A DNA stretch of 64,000 nt from Candidatus Rhodoluna planktonica (GTDB lineage Bacteria; Actinomycetota; Actinomycetes; Actinomycetales; Microbacteriaceae): contig NZ_CP015208.1 of assembly GCF_001854225.1 (NCBI RefSeq), forward strand, positions 1,054,001-1,118,000. The letters run 5' to 3'. The notes below the pieces were generated by a model that was given only the letters and a program-made list of their open reading frames with translations, did no database searches and had not been told where the DNA came from. Positions 18,762 through 27,867 of the stretch are shown one piece after another. A program made the translations under genes and the position numbers. Positions within the stretch are counted from its first letter, which is position 1, and each line of letters begins with the position of its first letter.

Positions 18762-19721
18762 ATGAGCATTTTGGTTACCGGCGGAGCCGGCTATATCGGT
18801 TCGCACGTGGTTCGACTCTTACTTGAGCGCGGTGACCAAGTGATTGTCGCGGATGACATTTCCTCGGGCGTCGTTGGACGCATCGGTCAGGCCGAACTTG
18901 TGCAGTTAGACCTTTCATCAACCGACGCTGTCGCCAGTTTGAATGCGGCGTTTGAAAAATACTCGGTTGATGCAGTTATTCACCTGGCCGCTCGCAAGCA
19001 GGTGGGCGAATCGGTGCTGCGTCCCGAATTCTATTTTGAGCAAAACATCGGTGGCATGGTTAATTTGCTAACTGCCATGCAGCAAAGCAAGGTTTCAAAA
19101 ATAGTTTTCTCTTCAAGCGCGGCCACCTACGGAATGCCCGATGTGGTGGCAGTTAGCGAAGACCTAATTTGCCAGCCAATTAATCCTTATGGTCAAACCA
19201 AACTAATTGGTGAGTGGATGGTTGCCAACGCGTCTCGTGCTTGGGGTCTAAAGCATGCTAGCTTGCGTTACTTCAATGTCGCCGGAGCTGGCTGGCCGGA
19301 TCTTGCTGACACTGCGGTGATGAACCTGGTGCCCATCGTCTTTAAGGCACTAGCTGAAAACCGGCAGCCTGCGGTGTTTGGTGACGATTACCCAACCCCA
19401 GATGGCAGCTGCGTTCGTGATTACGTGCATGTTCTCGACTTAGCCGAAGCGCATCTAGCGGCCCTTGACTACCTAGAGCGCGAAGATCGCCAATCCTCGG
19501 TTTTCAACGTTGGCACCGGTGTGGGTTCATCAGTTTTCGAGGTTCTGGCGGAAATTCGCCGAGTCAGCGGAATTGATTTTGAAACTTCAATTGAACCTCG
19601 TCGAGCCGGCGACCCGCCTAGGCTCTGCGCCGATGTCTCACGCATCAAAAAAGAATTAGGTTGGGAAGCCAAGCGCGGACTGGCTGAAATTATTGAAACT
19701 GCCTGGGCTGCCAGAAGCTAA
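18762..19721 (+). CDS. galE: UDP-glucose 4-epimerase (NAD-dependent sugar epimerase)
   Basis: GalE interconverts UDP-glucose and UDP-galactose, supplying galactose for surface polymers. It is a 319-residue extended SDR enzyme: NAD loop TGGAGYIGS at residues 6-14, FSSSAATYG catalytic Ser/Thr region, YxxxK as NPYGQTK, and the substrate loop RYFNVAGAG. An in-frame GTG or ATG farther upstream would add 21 residues unlike the family, whereas ATG 18762 gives the standard SILVTGGAG start and follows a -10 box by 7 nt. It ends 37 bp from the convergent manA. Confidence 0.93.
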   Translation: MSILVTGGAGYIGSHVVRLLLERGDQVIVADDISSGVVGRIGQAELVQLDLSSTDAVASLNAAFEKYSVDAVIHLAARKQVGESVLRPEFYFEQNIGGMVNLLTAMQQSKVSKIVFSSSAATYGMPDVVAVSEDLICQPINPYGQTKLIGEWMVANASRAWGLKHASLRYFNVAGAGWPDLADTAVMNLVPIVFKALAENRQPAVFGDDYPTPDGSCVRDYVHVLDLAEAHLAALDYLEREDRQSSVFNVGTGVGSSVFEVLAEIRRVSGIDFETSIEPRRAGDPPRLCADVSRIKKELGWEAKRGLAEIIETAWAARS

Positions 19722-19758
19722 TCAAAGCATCGATACGCGGTCAGGCCTAATTACAACG

Positions 19759-20898
19759 CTAGTCTTCGCGACCAACGGCCAAAATAACCGTGCCGCTGCC
19801 GGCTAGAGTTACGTACTTTGCTTCGGTCGACAGGTAGGCAGCTTCGCCTCGGGCGAGCACCACGCGTTGCGCCTGACTGTCAGATATGGCTACCTCACCG
19901 GCAACGCAGACTGCAACGGTTTCGGCAGGCAACTGCAAATCAGCAAGCACCACTTGTGAGTCTAGGTTGGCTCGATAAATTGAGAAATCTTGAATCGGCA
20001 ACTCAAATTTCTCGAGGCCGCGCACCAAATTACTGCTCTGTAACTTAGATATTTGGCGGTTGGAAAAATCAAGTACCCGGGTAAGTTCGGCAACATCAAC
20101 GTGCTTTCTGGTCAAACCACCGCGCAGCACATTATCGGATGCTGCCATAACCTCTATACCGAGACCCGAAACGTAAGCGTGAATATTTCCGGCCGGCAAA
20201 AACAATGCCTGACCTGGGGTGAGTAAAACCTGATTCAGCAAAATCGAAACCACGACACCGGGATCTCCCGGATAGAGGCTATTCAGCTCAGCTACCAGTT
20301 CAAATCGAGAGTCAAAATCAGCAAGCGAAGCAAGTTCGTTGGTAACACCCAGCAGGTTATCTGAGCGCGCAAAAATGTCTTCGAAAATAGCCTTCAAGCC
20401 AAAGTTTTTTAGGTCACTTTGCCACTTAGAGACTATTTCGCGTAAACCATCGCTAATTTCGGCGAGGGCCAAAATGTCACTAAACAATTCGGTGATTTGC
20501 TCATCGGTTTTGAAGCCGCAAAGCGCACGAAAATCAGAAACTGCGATTATGACTTCTGGTTTGTGCTGATCATCCCGGTAATTTCGATTGGGGGCATCGA
20601 GCGGTGTGCCAGCCAAGTTTTCGGCGACAAAGCCCGCGGCTGCCTGCTGCAGATTTGGGTGGGCTTGAATTGAAAGCGGTTGATCAGCGGCAAGAATTTT
20701 GGTGAGAAAACTCAACCGGTGACCGATGAGCTCAGAGAGAAATTGGCCGTTAGATGTTTTTGCTTCAGAAATCGGATGGGTGCCCAGCCAAATTTCGGCC
20801 ATCGGTTGGCCGGTTGCCTCTTGTCGCAGAAAGTCTGGGATGAGCGTTGTTGAACCCCAGGCATAACCTTGAGGCTGATTTGAAATCTTTACGATCAC
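19759..20898 (-). CDS. manA: Mannose-6-phosphate isomerase, class I
   Basis: ManA converts fructose-6-phosphate to mannose-6-phosphate, the entry to GDP-mannose. In 379 residues it shows the type I PMI cupin: YAWGSTTLIPDFL near the N-terminus, zinc-site QAHPNLQQAA, DDQHKPEVIIAV, and the catalytic region LTPGQALFLPAGNIHAYVSGLGIEVMAASDNVLRGGLT. The start is GTG at 20898, with ATGGGG five nt upstream as a possible ribosome-binding site. The opposite-strand polymerase gene begins 78 bp away. Confidence 0.94.
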   Translation of the reverse strand: MIVKISNQPQGYAWGSTTLIPDFLRQEATGQPMAEIWLGTHPISEAKTSNGQFLSELIGHRLSFLTKILAADQPLSIQAHPNLQQAAAGFVAENLAGTPLDAPNRNYRDDQHKPEVIIAVSDFRALCGFKTDEQITELFSDILALAEISDGLREIVSKWQSDLKNFGLKAIFEDIFARSDNLLGVTNELASLADFDSRFELVAELNSLYPGDPGVVVSILLNQVLLTPGQALFLPAGNIHAYVSGLGIEVMAASDNVLRGGLTRKHVDVAELTRVLDFSNRQISKLQSSNLVRGLEKFELPIQDFSIYRANLDSQVVLADLQLPAETVAVCVAGEVAISDSQAQRVVLARGEAAYLSTEAKYVTLAGSGTVILAVGRED

Positions 20899-20976
20899 AG
20901 AAACCCCATTCTCTCGACCACTAAGCCTAGCCAGTGCCTCGCCAAATAGACTGAAAGCCTCTGCAGAAAAGGCAAA

Positions 20977-22359
20977 ATGTCAGATCTCACTAGACCAATT
21001 CGAGTAATCGCCAACACGCGCGAAAAGGGCTACCGCGCAAAATGGGCTGTGGCCTATGCGGTTGCCTTCACCATGTTGGCAGGCGACGCCGTGCGTTACA
21101 GCATCGGCTGGATTGGCTGGGGCGCGCTGCTGGTAGTTCTGTTCGGGCTAGCAGTCGCACTGCTGGTTTCAAAACGCCGTGAAATCGATTCCAAGCCGAG
21201 TTGGCCACTAATAAGTTTGCTCACGCTGATGGCGGTTTCCACTCTCTGGTCTGCCTATCCCGGATTCACCGCCCTGGCTACAGTTGCCCAGGTTGGCACC
21301 ACGGTCTTTGCATTTTTTCTCGCAGCACTTTTTAGTTGGCGAGCCCTACTCAACCTTTTTGCCAACACCCTTCGAGTCATACTTGCCTCATCGTTACTGT
21401 TCGAAGTTATTGCCAGATTCATAGTTGCCGCACCAATCGCCCCGATTTTCAAAAACTACTCGGGTGAAACTCCCCCGGCTGCGGCCTACTACTGGACCCA
21501 GGCAAATCTTTTTACCGGTGAGAGAATTCAGGGAATTGTCGGCAACTCGAATCTGCTGGCCTATTTGGCGATGTTCGGTTTGGTGGTCTTCACCGTCGAA
21601 TTTGCCATCCATGAAAAATCGCGTTGGCTTTCTGTGGGATCGCTGCTACTGGCAGCACTGCTGATGCTTGAAGCACGATCGGCTGGCATTGGTTTCGCCA
21701 TGGTTGCGGTCGCTGCGGCCTCTGTTGTGTCAATCGCCGCGGAGGGCAAAGAACGTGACGTACGCCACCGCTACTACCGAATCGCTTGGGCAGTCGCGGG
21801 CACCTTCGCTGCCGTGGTACTTATTTTTCGGGCTACGGTTTTTGAATTCATCGGCAAAAGCCCAGATATGACCGGACGCAGCGGTATCTGGAAGAAAGTG
21901 CTCGAACTTATCGAAGATCGACCAGTGCAGGGCTGGGGCTGGATCAGCCACTGGATCCCAGGTGTGGAGCCGTATGAGGGCTTAGTGGTAATCGGGAAGG
22001 TGCCTTATTACCAGGCCCACAATGCTTACCTCGATATGACTTTGCAACTGGGCGCAATTGGAGCATTGCTGTTTCTGGTTATGCTGTCGATTGCGTTTGT
22101 GAAACTTTGGCGCCTTGCCGTGCGACACACAAGCGCACTTTACCTGTGGCCAATTTTGTTTTTTGTTGGTCTGGCCGTCTGGAGCCTCACCGAGAGTCGA
22201 ATGCTTATCGAAAACGGCTGGATGCTGCTGACACTATTCGCAATAAAGGTGAACGACCCGTTGGAAACACTGGAACCGCGAGGAAACTCGCCTAAAAGAG
22301 TTCGTTTGCTTTCTCGAGGTCTTCGGCAAAATCGACCTCAACTGCATAAAGATCACTGA
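20977..22359 (+). CDS. O-antigen ligase/polymerase-like membrane protein
   Basis: The 460-residue protein has ten or more predicted membrane helices and the Wzy/WaaL-type pattern: GIVGNSNLLAYLAMFGLV in a membrane region, a large loop with TGRSGIWKKVLELIEDRPVQGWGWI and AHNAYLDMTLQLGAIGALLF near the end. Enzymes of this class polymerise or ligate lipid-linked glycans on the outer face of the membrane. A TAGACT -10 (20947-20952) and an AAAAGG site 5 nt before ATG 20977 give a conventional leader. Its last 68 bp overlap the convergent nucleotidyltransferase gene. Confidence 0.86.
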   Translation: MSDLTRPIRVIANTREKGYRAKWAVAYAVAFTMLAGDAVRYSIGWIGWGALLVVLFGLAVALLVSKRREIDSKPSWPLISLLTLMAVSTLWSAYPGFTALATVAQVGTTVFAFFLAALFSWRALLNLFANTLRVILASSLLFEVIARFIVAAPIAPIFKNYSGETPPAAAYYWTQANLFTGERIQGIVGNSNLLAYLAMFGLVVFTVEFAIHEKSRWLSVGSLLLAALLMLEARSAGIGFAMVAVAAASVVSIAAEGKERDVRHRYYRIAWAVAGTFAAVVLIFRATVFEFIGKSPDMTGRSGIWKKVLELIEDRPVQGWGWISHWIPGVEPYEGLVVIGKVPYYQAHNAYLDMTLQLGAIGALLFLVMLSIAFVKLWRLAVRHTSALYLWPILFFVGLAVWSLTESRMLIENGWMLLTLFAIKVNDPLETLEPRGNSPKRVRLLSRGLRQNRPQLHKDH

Positions 22360-22984
22360 TGTCTACTGACTTGAACTGAAGGCCATCGTTTTCGATTGCC
22401 AGTTCAATGCCTCTTTCAAAATAATCTTGATCGCCAACCTCGGCCAGCCGCCGAACTAGCTTGGCTTTGTCTTGCCCGGCAACAAAGTTGATGCCGACAG
22501 CTTCACCCAAACCACCAACCACCTGCTTGGAAAGTTCGCTGATGAAGCCATGCTCGTCTAGCCGATACTTGACCTCTTCGTCGCTGACCTTCGCCGTGTT
22601 GACCACTACAAAAGACTGGCTCGCATCGATTAGTGGTTTCACTCGGCTAAGTACCTCGGGGTCGAAAACCACATCGCCGTTGAGCCAGAGGACGCCACCG
22701 TCACCCGAAGCCTTCAATGCTTTGAGCAAACTTTTTGACGTGTTGGTCTGATCGTAAAGTTCGTTGTAGACAAATGTAGCCTCAGGGAAACGCTCGATAA
22801 TTGCCTCGAGTTTGAAGCCGACCACAATCATTACTCGCTGAGCACCTTCGAAGGCTCGCTGCAGATTGTCCATCTGCTGCTGCATTATTGACCGACCGTC
22901 GCGCAATTCGGTTAGCGGTTTTGGCAGCGGCCGGGCTAACCGTGTTCCCATGCCGGCGGCGAGAATGACAACCTGATAAGACAT
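22292..22984 (-). CDS. LicC-like nucleotidyltransferase (NTP transferase)
   Basis: A single GT-A nucleotidyltransferase domain of 230 residues: pyrophosphorylase signature LAAGMGTRLARPLPKPLTEL (residues 8-27), YNELYDQTNTSKSLLKAL and LWLNGDVVFDP. The YDxTNxxxSL and NGD segments match LicC-type cytidylyltransferases, which activate phosphocholine and similar alcohol phosphates with CTP. The substrate is not proven and could be a sugar phosphate. It starts 9 bp after the LysM gene but also has its own TAAACT box 6 nt before the ATG. The 3' end overlaps the convergent polymerase gene. Confidence 0.8.
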   Translation of the reverse strand: MSYQVVILAAGMGTRLARPLPKPLTELRDGRSIMQQQMDNLQRAFEGAQRVMIVVGFKLEAIIERFPEATFVYNELYDQTNTSKSLLKALKASGDGGVLWLNGDVVFDPEVLSRVKPLIDASQSFVVVNTAKVSDEEVKYRLDEHGFISELSKQVVGGLGEAVGINFVAGQDKAKLVRRLAEVGDQDYFERGIELAIENDGLQFKSVDISDLYAVEVDFAEDLEKANELF

Positions 22985-22990
22985 GCGACC

Positions 22991-22996
22991 AGTTTA
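22991..22996 (-). promoter_or_regulatory. -10 box TAAACT of a leaderless start
   Basis: TAAACT overlaps the stop of the LysM exoprotein gene on the same strand and ends 6 nt before ATG 22984, suggesting an internal leaderless promoter for the nucleotidyltransferase. Confidence 0.5.
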
Positions 22997-25900
22997 GGGA
23001 ATGGTTAGCACATCGCCGACCCACAGCACCGTCGTGGTGCTGAGGTTAATGGTTTGCGTGCCGCGCTTCAAAGTCTTGACGGTCGCCACAAAGTTGCTCA
23101 GCGTCATCGAGTATTTGGCTGCAATCTTGGTCAGAGTATCGCCGGAGACCACCGTGTACACCCGGCTTGGTGTAGGGCTAGCGGTGGTGGGTGATGGTGA
23201 TGCAGTCGGGATCGGTGCTGTTGTTGGGCTCGGTGAAGCACTTGGTGCCGGCGTTGCACTGGCACTCGAGTCGACTGCCACCTGCCCGTTGACTATTTGC
23301 CCGACTAGCGCCTTGGCCGGTATGCGTAATCGTTGTTTCGGGTAAATGTCTAACGAGGATGCCAGATAGTTCGCCGCCATGATATGCCGCAAATAAGTAG
23401 AGGTGCCCACGCTGTAGTAGCGCATGGCGATGTCGTACATCTTTTCGCCACTAACCACGGTGTGCACGACGAATGGGTAGTTTGGGGCAACTGCAGCGGT
23501 GAGCGTTCCAACTAACTCTTTAGCCGGAATTTTCAGACGCTGCCCGGCATAAATGTCTAGCGAAGAAGTTAGATAATTGGCCGCCATGATGTGTCGCAAA
23601 TAAGTTGAGGTACCGATGTTGTAATAGCGCATGGCGATGTCATACATTTTTTCACCACTGACCACAGTATGAACCGCTGCAGCAACGGGACCGGTAGGTG
23701 AACTGGCACTAGGGCTAGGGCTAGCCGTTGGGGTGGCCGATGGCGTTGTCGACGGAGTAGGACTTGGCACCGGCGCAATTACCGCACCACCGTTGACCAA
23801 TGGAACTGGGACTGCAACAAGAGTGGGATCGACATCGACAACCTCGGTGGGCACACCGGTAGCGGTAGGAATTGTCGCCGCGAAACCAGCTGAGACTGCT
23901 ACGGTAGGCAATCGATCACCGCGCAGAGTTCGATAGGCACTTGTCGTTAGTCGGTACTTTTTAGCACCCTGAACTAACCAGATGGCTCGATCAGGTGTTG
24001 TGATAAATCGGCCGAGAGTTGCCGAATTTTTTGCTAAAGCAGCACAGGTCGCGTCGGTGAGTGCAAAGATTTTGCCGGGATAGCTGGCCGCATCCTGGTT
24101 TGAAATCGCCAGCAATTTGCCGCCGCTAGCCATAAAGACCGAAGTGCCGCACGAAATCTTTGGACTGCTCAGTCGAATACGAGTTTGGTAGCCGGACAAT
24201 TCAGCGGCCGAGACAGTGCGGGTGCTGGTTTGACCAAACTCTAGAGCCAACTTAGGAATTAACTGCACCGCACGGTACTTGCCGTCAATCAGATAGGTGG
24301 TGCTTGAAGCAGATGTTTTCACCAACTGATTTATGCCGAGTGCAGGTTTGCCACTGGGAATTTGATTGATGGCGGATTGAGGTAGCACCTGGATTGTGGT
24401 GCTGGAAACCTGCGAGGCCAGACGAGCTCTATCTGCAGCGGTTGGCATGATTCTTTTTTGACCGTCGGCAACCAAATAGGTGGTGGCAGCCGCTGGCGAT
24501 TTAGCAAAAAGCGGGCCGGTTATAGCTGAGCCGGCATCCGGGATTGCGCCGGTAAGAGCATCTGGAACCTGAAGTGCGGTGGCCAGGAACTCCTCGGGCT
24601 TTTCAACAACTCGCTTACCGGCAGCGGTGATGATGTAGGTCGTGCCTGAGTTGTTTTTGACCAGGGCATCGAGCTTGCCTAAATTATCCAGCCCGATTGC
24701 AGCTGCCGACAGGGTTCCGGTTGAGGTGCTAAACCACTTAGAAAAGTCAACCTCTTTGGCCAGTTGATCAGAGAGTTCGTAAAATTTGCCTTCAACGTAA
24801 ACGCCCTTTTTACCGGAGGTTTTATTGGTGAACAAAGCTAGGTTTCTGGCGATGGGTTGACCCCAAGCCATTTTGTCAAACGCTGAAATTGGCACTGTTG
24901 AAAGAGCAGGGATGGCGATTCCGGCGGCAGAGAGCGAGGTCGAATCAAGTACCTGGCGCTTCAGACCATTTTGGATGATGAAGGTCTCACCGTTGTCACC
25001 CGGAATGTATTCGGTGATTGCGCCGCCGTTAGCCAAGGCCGCAATTTGTGAGGCGGTGAAGGTGGCTGCCAAGTTGCAATCTAGGGCAAATTGTTCCACC
25101 TGTGCACAGTTGGTGAAGGTGTACTTTTTGCCATTGTCGAAGAAGTAAAACTGACCGGTTGCCGATTTGAAAAGTCGATTCAAGGTTGTCGAGGTGGTGA
25201 ATGTGTCAAGGTACGACTGCGAAACCGTGCCCACCTTGCCCAATGGTGCCAACTCACTAATCAGCGCATTGTCATAAATTGGGTACTTCAGATTCTCGCT
25301 GACCAGATAGGTGTAGCCGGTGGCCGCTTTGATTAGAAAAGAGCCGGCAACTGGGTCGCCAAACCAGTCGGTGTAGAAACGCCAAAAATTGCGGTTGCCG
25401 TAGGCCGAACAAGCGTCTCCGGTTGAGTAAAGATTATTCAGTGCGGCCTGGTTCGGCGTGTATGGAGTGTAGTAGTAGAGCGCGGCAGTTGCCTGGCTCT
25501 TCAGCGGAAATGAGCGGGCGCCGCAGTCGCGACCAATCGATGCCTCAACATTGGCCGCCTGATAGCGCCGGGTAATTGTGGTGCCAACTTTTAGGTAGGT
25601 AAAAGAACCACGAGCATCGCCGTACCACTGAAGTTGACCGGCACCCTTATAAAGCTGCCAGAAGAAGCCTGCTGAGGATGCAGCACAACCAGATGGCGTA
25701 TCTGGACAGTTCATACCAAGCGCAAAGTTGTACATGCGCGAAGTTGGATTAGAAGCCTGAATTAGACCCTGCTCTTTCTGCAGCGTGACAATCAAGGTTT
25801 TTGGACTAATGTTGCAGGCAATCGATACGTCATAGATTATTTGCGCAGCGGTTTGGGCTGATTTAGCCGGCAATGAAGCGCAGCGACCATCTTCTCCGGT

Positions 25901-26179
25901 TACCGCTGGAGTATCCATGACAAAGTTTTTGATGCATTTGGGGCCACCGTCGTTGTCGTTACAGACCGCTGGTAATTTGCTCTCTAGAAAACGCTGGATT
26001 TGGGCCACGGACATCGAGCCAGAGTCGTAGAAGGCAGCATCCGAAATAATCAACCCCGGATCAAATCTGCTTGCGTCAGCCGCGCTTGCCGATGTCGGAA
26101 TATCGATTGCGGAAACCCCAATAAAGGCCAAAAGCGCAGCGCTGATAGCCCCAATCAGTTTTTTGTAGTTTGCCTTCAT
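22994..26179 (-). CDS. Secreted LysM-repeat cell-wall protein (lysozyme-like N-domain)
   Basis: The 1061-residue exoprotein begins with a signal peptide (about residues 1-33, ending SASA). Residues 36-280 match an actinobacterial secreted domain with FDPGLIISDAAFYDSGSMS and LIVTLQKEQGLIQASNPTS, in which a glutamate of KEQGLI resembles a lysozyme-type catalytic acid. Residues 285-800 are repeats of about 70-80 residues with a YLV...K.Y pattern. Then come a Pro/Ser/Thr-rich linker, two nearly identical LysM-type repeats, a second linker and a third LysM (YTVVSGDTLTKIAAKYSM). LysM binds peptidoglycan. Wall hydrolysis or binding is inferred. The ATG shares a base with the lipoprotein stop. Confidence 0.85.
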   Translation of the reverse strand: MKANYKKLIGAISAALLAFIGVSAIDIPTSASAADASRFDPGLIISDAAFYDSGSMSVAQIQRFLESKLPAVCNDNDGGPKCIKNFVMDTPAVTGEDGRCASLPAKSAQTAAQIIYDVSIACNISPKTLIVTLQKEQGLIQASNPTSRMYNFALGMNCPDTPSGCAASSAGFFWQLYKGAGQLQWYGDARGSFTYLKVGTTITRRYQAANVEASIGRDCGARSFPLKSQATAALYYYTPYTPNQAALNNLYSTGDACSAYGNRNFWRFYTDWFGDPVAGSFLIKAATGYTYLVSENLKYPIYDNALISELAPLGKVGTVSQSYLDTFTTSTTLNRLFKSATGQFYFFDNGKKYTFTNCAQVEQFALDCNLAATFTASQIAALANGGAITEYIPGDNGETFIIQNGLKRQVLDSTSLSAAGIAIPALSTVPISAFDKMAWGQPIARNLALFTNKTSGKKGVYVEGKFYELSDQLAKEVDFSKWFSTSTGTLSAAAIGLDNLGKLDALVKNNSGTTYIITAAGKRVVEKPEEFLATALQVPDALTGAIPDAGSAITGPLFAKSPAAATTYLVADGQKRIMPTAADRARLASQVSSTTIQVLPQSAINQIPSGKPALGINQLVKTSASSTTYLIDGKYRAVQLIPKLALEFGQTSTRTVSAAELSGYQTRIRLSSPKISCGTSVFMASGGKLLAISNQDAASYPGKIFALTDATCAALAKNSATLGRFITTPDRAIWLVQGAKKYRLTTSAYRTLRGDRLPTVAVSAGFAATIPTATGVPTEVVDVDPTLVAVPVPLVNGGAVIAPVPSPTPSTTPSATPTASPSPSASSPTGPVAAAVHTVVSGEKMYDIAMRYYNIGTSTYLRHIMAANYLTSSLDIYAGQRLKIPAKELVGTLTAAVAPNYPFVVHTVVSGEKMYDIAMRYYSVGTSTYLRHIMAANYLASSLDIYPKQRLRIPAKALVGQIVNGQVAVDSSASATPAPSASPSPTTAPIPTASPSPTTASPTPSRVYTVVSGDTLTKIAAKYSMTLSNFVATVKTLKRGTQTINLSTTTVLWVGDVLTIP
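23301..23674 (-). repeat. Tandem, nearly identical LysM-coding repeats
   Basis: Two units of about 167 bp (23508-23674 and 23301-23467) encode copies that differ at only a few residues over 55, both starting VHTVVSGEKMYDIAMRYY. This suggests recent duplication or gene conversion within the LysM gene. Confidence 0.85.
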
Positions 26180-26667
26180 TACGGAATCGTGACTGCAATC
26201 TTGCTACTTGTACCAGACGCGGTGGCTGAGTCGTAGCTCACAAAAATCGAGCCCTTGCCCTTAGGAATTCCGGTGAGCACCAATTCGAGAGGGAAACACT
26301 GAGTAGTGGTGACATTGGATTCTGCCTTGGCTGAGACAGATTTAGTCACACCTTGGCCCTGGTAGGTAAGTGTGCAAGTGCCGGTTGACTCATCGACGTT
26401 GGTGACCTCGGCAATGGCAAAAATCAAACCGTTGTTGGCGTCGACCATTGAATCGATGATGTTGATCTCGGCCTCAATTTTTGGTTCGGTAGGGGTCACC
26501 GAAGCGCTTGGTGAAGGCTCTGCGCTAGCGCTGGTTGTCGGTGTTGCACTTGGGGTTTCAGAATCGCTTGGTTTTTCTTCGGTGCCCCAATTTGGGTAGA
26601 GCAAAGCACAGCCGCTGAGCAGCAAAGCACTGATGGCGGTAGCAGAAATTGAGATTAGGCGCTTCAT
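26179..26667 (-). CDS. Exported lipoprotein of unknown function
   Basis: The protein has 162 residues: a signal peptide KRLISISATAISALLLSGC with the lipid cysteine at residue 20, then a Ser/Pro/Thr-rich tether (SPSASVTP), then a small beta-rich domain with one cysteine pair (TGTCTLTY and TTQCFPLEL) and an end SKIAVTIP. Although the frame is open for 65 codons farther upstream, GGGAGG 6 nt before ATG 26667 and the lipobox fix the start. It directly precedes and overlaps the LysM exoprotein gene by one base, so the two products probably work together at the wall. Confidence 0.75.
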   Translation of the reverse strand: MKRLISISATAISALLLSGCALLYPNWGTEEKPSDSETPSATPTTSASAEPSPSASVTPTEPKIEAEINIIDSMVDANNGLIFAIAEVTNVDESTGTCTLTYQGQGVTKSVSAKAESNVTTTQCFPLELVLTGIPKGKGSIFVSYDSATASGTSSKIAVTIP

Positions 26668-26752
26668 CACAGACCTCCCGGGATGCCGTTTAAGCCTAAC
26701 TTTGGCTACCTCAAAAAGGCCTGACAAATGCCTGTAAGTCGCGAATTGGCGC

Positions 26753-27865
26753 CTAGCCCTCGGCAAGAATTTGCAGGGTCTGATCACGAGACCCGTGCAG
26801 CGCCGCCCACACCGCTTTACGATATTTGCCGGTTGCGTTAGCCCAAACACTCTCGGGTGCATCCATCAAGACCGTGCCTGCGCGAGCCTTCAAGGTGTCA
26901 AAAAATTGACTGTCGGTTCGATTGATTTCAGCCACAAAAAGCTGCAAATCCATCGATATAATGCGGGTTTGCCAACTTTCGCGAACTTGGGTCTCGACCA
27001 ATCCTTTTCCAATTGCCCGAAGCAAGATTCGATTGATTTGCTCAATCGAAAGCAATCGGTCAGACAAACTCTTCAGTTCAGTGGTGCGTTTTGAAAGCGA
27101 TTCACCCTCAGCTCGAACGCGCCAAAAATAAACCGGCCTAGCTAAAACATCAAACTGCTTAGCGGCAAGGTAAGCCGTTGCCACCAGGGTCATATCTTCG
27201 TAGGCAACCCCGGTTGGAAATACAAATTTGTGCTGCTGCCAAAACTGCCAGTTGTAAAGCTTGTTCCAGCTGGTGGCATCGCCCAACAATTCCGGGTTTT
27301 TATTCAAATTGGTAGCGACTCGGTTTTTAGCGAAAAATGCTGAGGTAGAGGTACGGTCAAAATAACGCGCGCCGTAAAAACAAACAGTTTTGCCGACTAC
27401 CAGCGGGCTACCACTGCGTTCAGCAGACTTCACCAGCCGACTAACTGCTCCCACAGGCAGCAAATCATCGCTGTCTAAGAACATTACGTAGTCGGTGTCC
27501 TCAATTGCAGCCAGACCAGCGTTGCGAGCAGCGCCGAGACCTTGATTTTCCTGATTGATAATTCGCAATTCGGATGTGGTTTCGGCCAGAGCAGCAATTA
27601 GCTCGGGCGAAATGTCGGTGGAACCATCGTTAACCGCGATGATTTCAAGATTTGGCCAGCGCTGAGCACGAGCTGATCTGAGGCAATCAAGCACATAACT
27701 CTCGACGTTGTAGACCGGAACCACAATGGTCACTTTAGGTTTGGCCGCGTTGAAGCGCTTCGTGCGCCAGGAGGCCCACCAAATTAGCCGCATGAGCTCA
27801 TATTTCAAGGCGGGAATAGGACCAACAGCCAGCAATCGCTGAGCCAACTTTTTAAGCAACTTCAC
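26753..27865 (-). CDS. Glycosyltransferase family 2 (wall polymer synthesis)
   Basis: This is a 370-residue GT2 protein. The GT-A fold starts at about residue 43 (KVTIVVPVYNVESYVLDCLRSA) and shows VNDGSTD, NQGLGAARNAGL and DXD-type MFLDSDDLLP. The C-terminal half resembles proteins of teichoic-acid and capsule loci that add glycosyl branches. There is no membrane helix, so it is cytosolic or peripheral. The start lies 2 bp after the stop of the TagF-like gene. It ends the tight operon led by the ABC permease gene at 31688. Confidence 0.88.
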   Translation of the reverse strand: MKLLKKLAQRLLAVGPIPALKYELMRLIWWASWRTKRFNAAKPKVTIVVPVYNVESYVLDCLRSARAQRWPNLEIIAVNDGSTDISPELIAALAETTSELRIINQENQGLGAARNAGLAAIEDTDYVMFLDSDDLLPVGAVSRLVKSAERSGSPLVVGKTVCFYGARYFDRTSTSAFFAKNRVATNLNKNPELLGDATSWNKLYNWQFWQQHKFVFPTGVAYEDMTLVATAYLAAKQFDVLARPVYFWRVRAEGESLSKRTTELKSLSDRLLSIEQINRILLRAIGKGLVETQVRESWQTRIISMDLQLFVAEINRTDSQFFDTLKARAGTVLMDAPESVWANATGKYRKAVWAALHGSRDQTLQILAEG

Positions 27866-27867
27866 GT

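Noticed and set aside
26668-26862. 65-codon extension of the lipoprotein gene
   Set aside because: It would overlap the upstream GT2 gene and bury the signal peptide; GGGAGG and the lipobox support ATG 26667.
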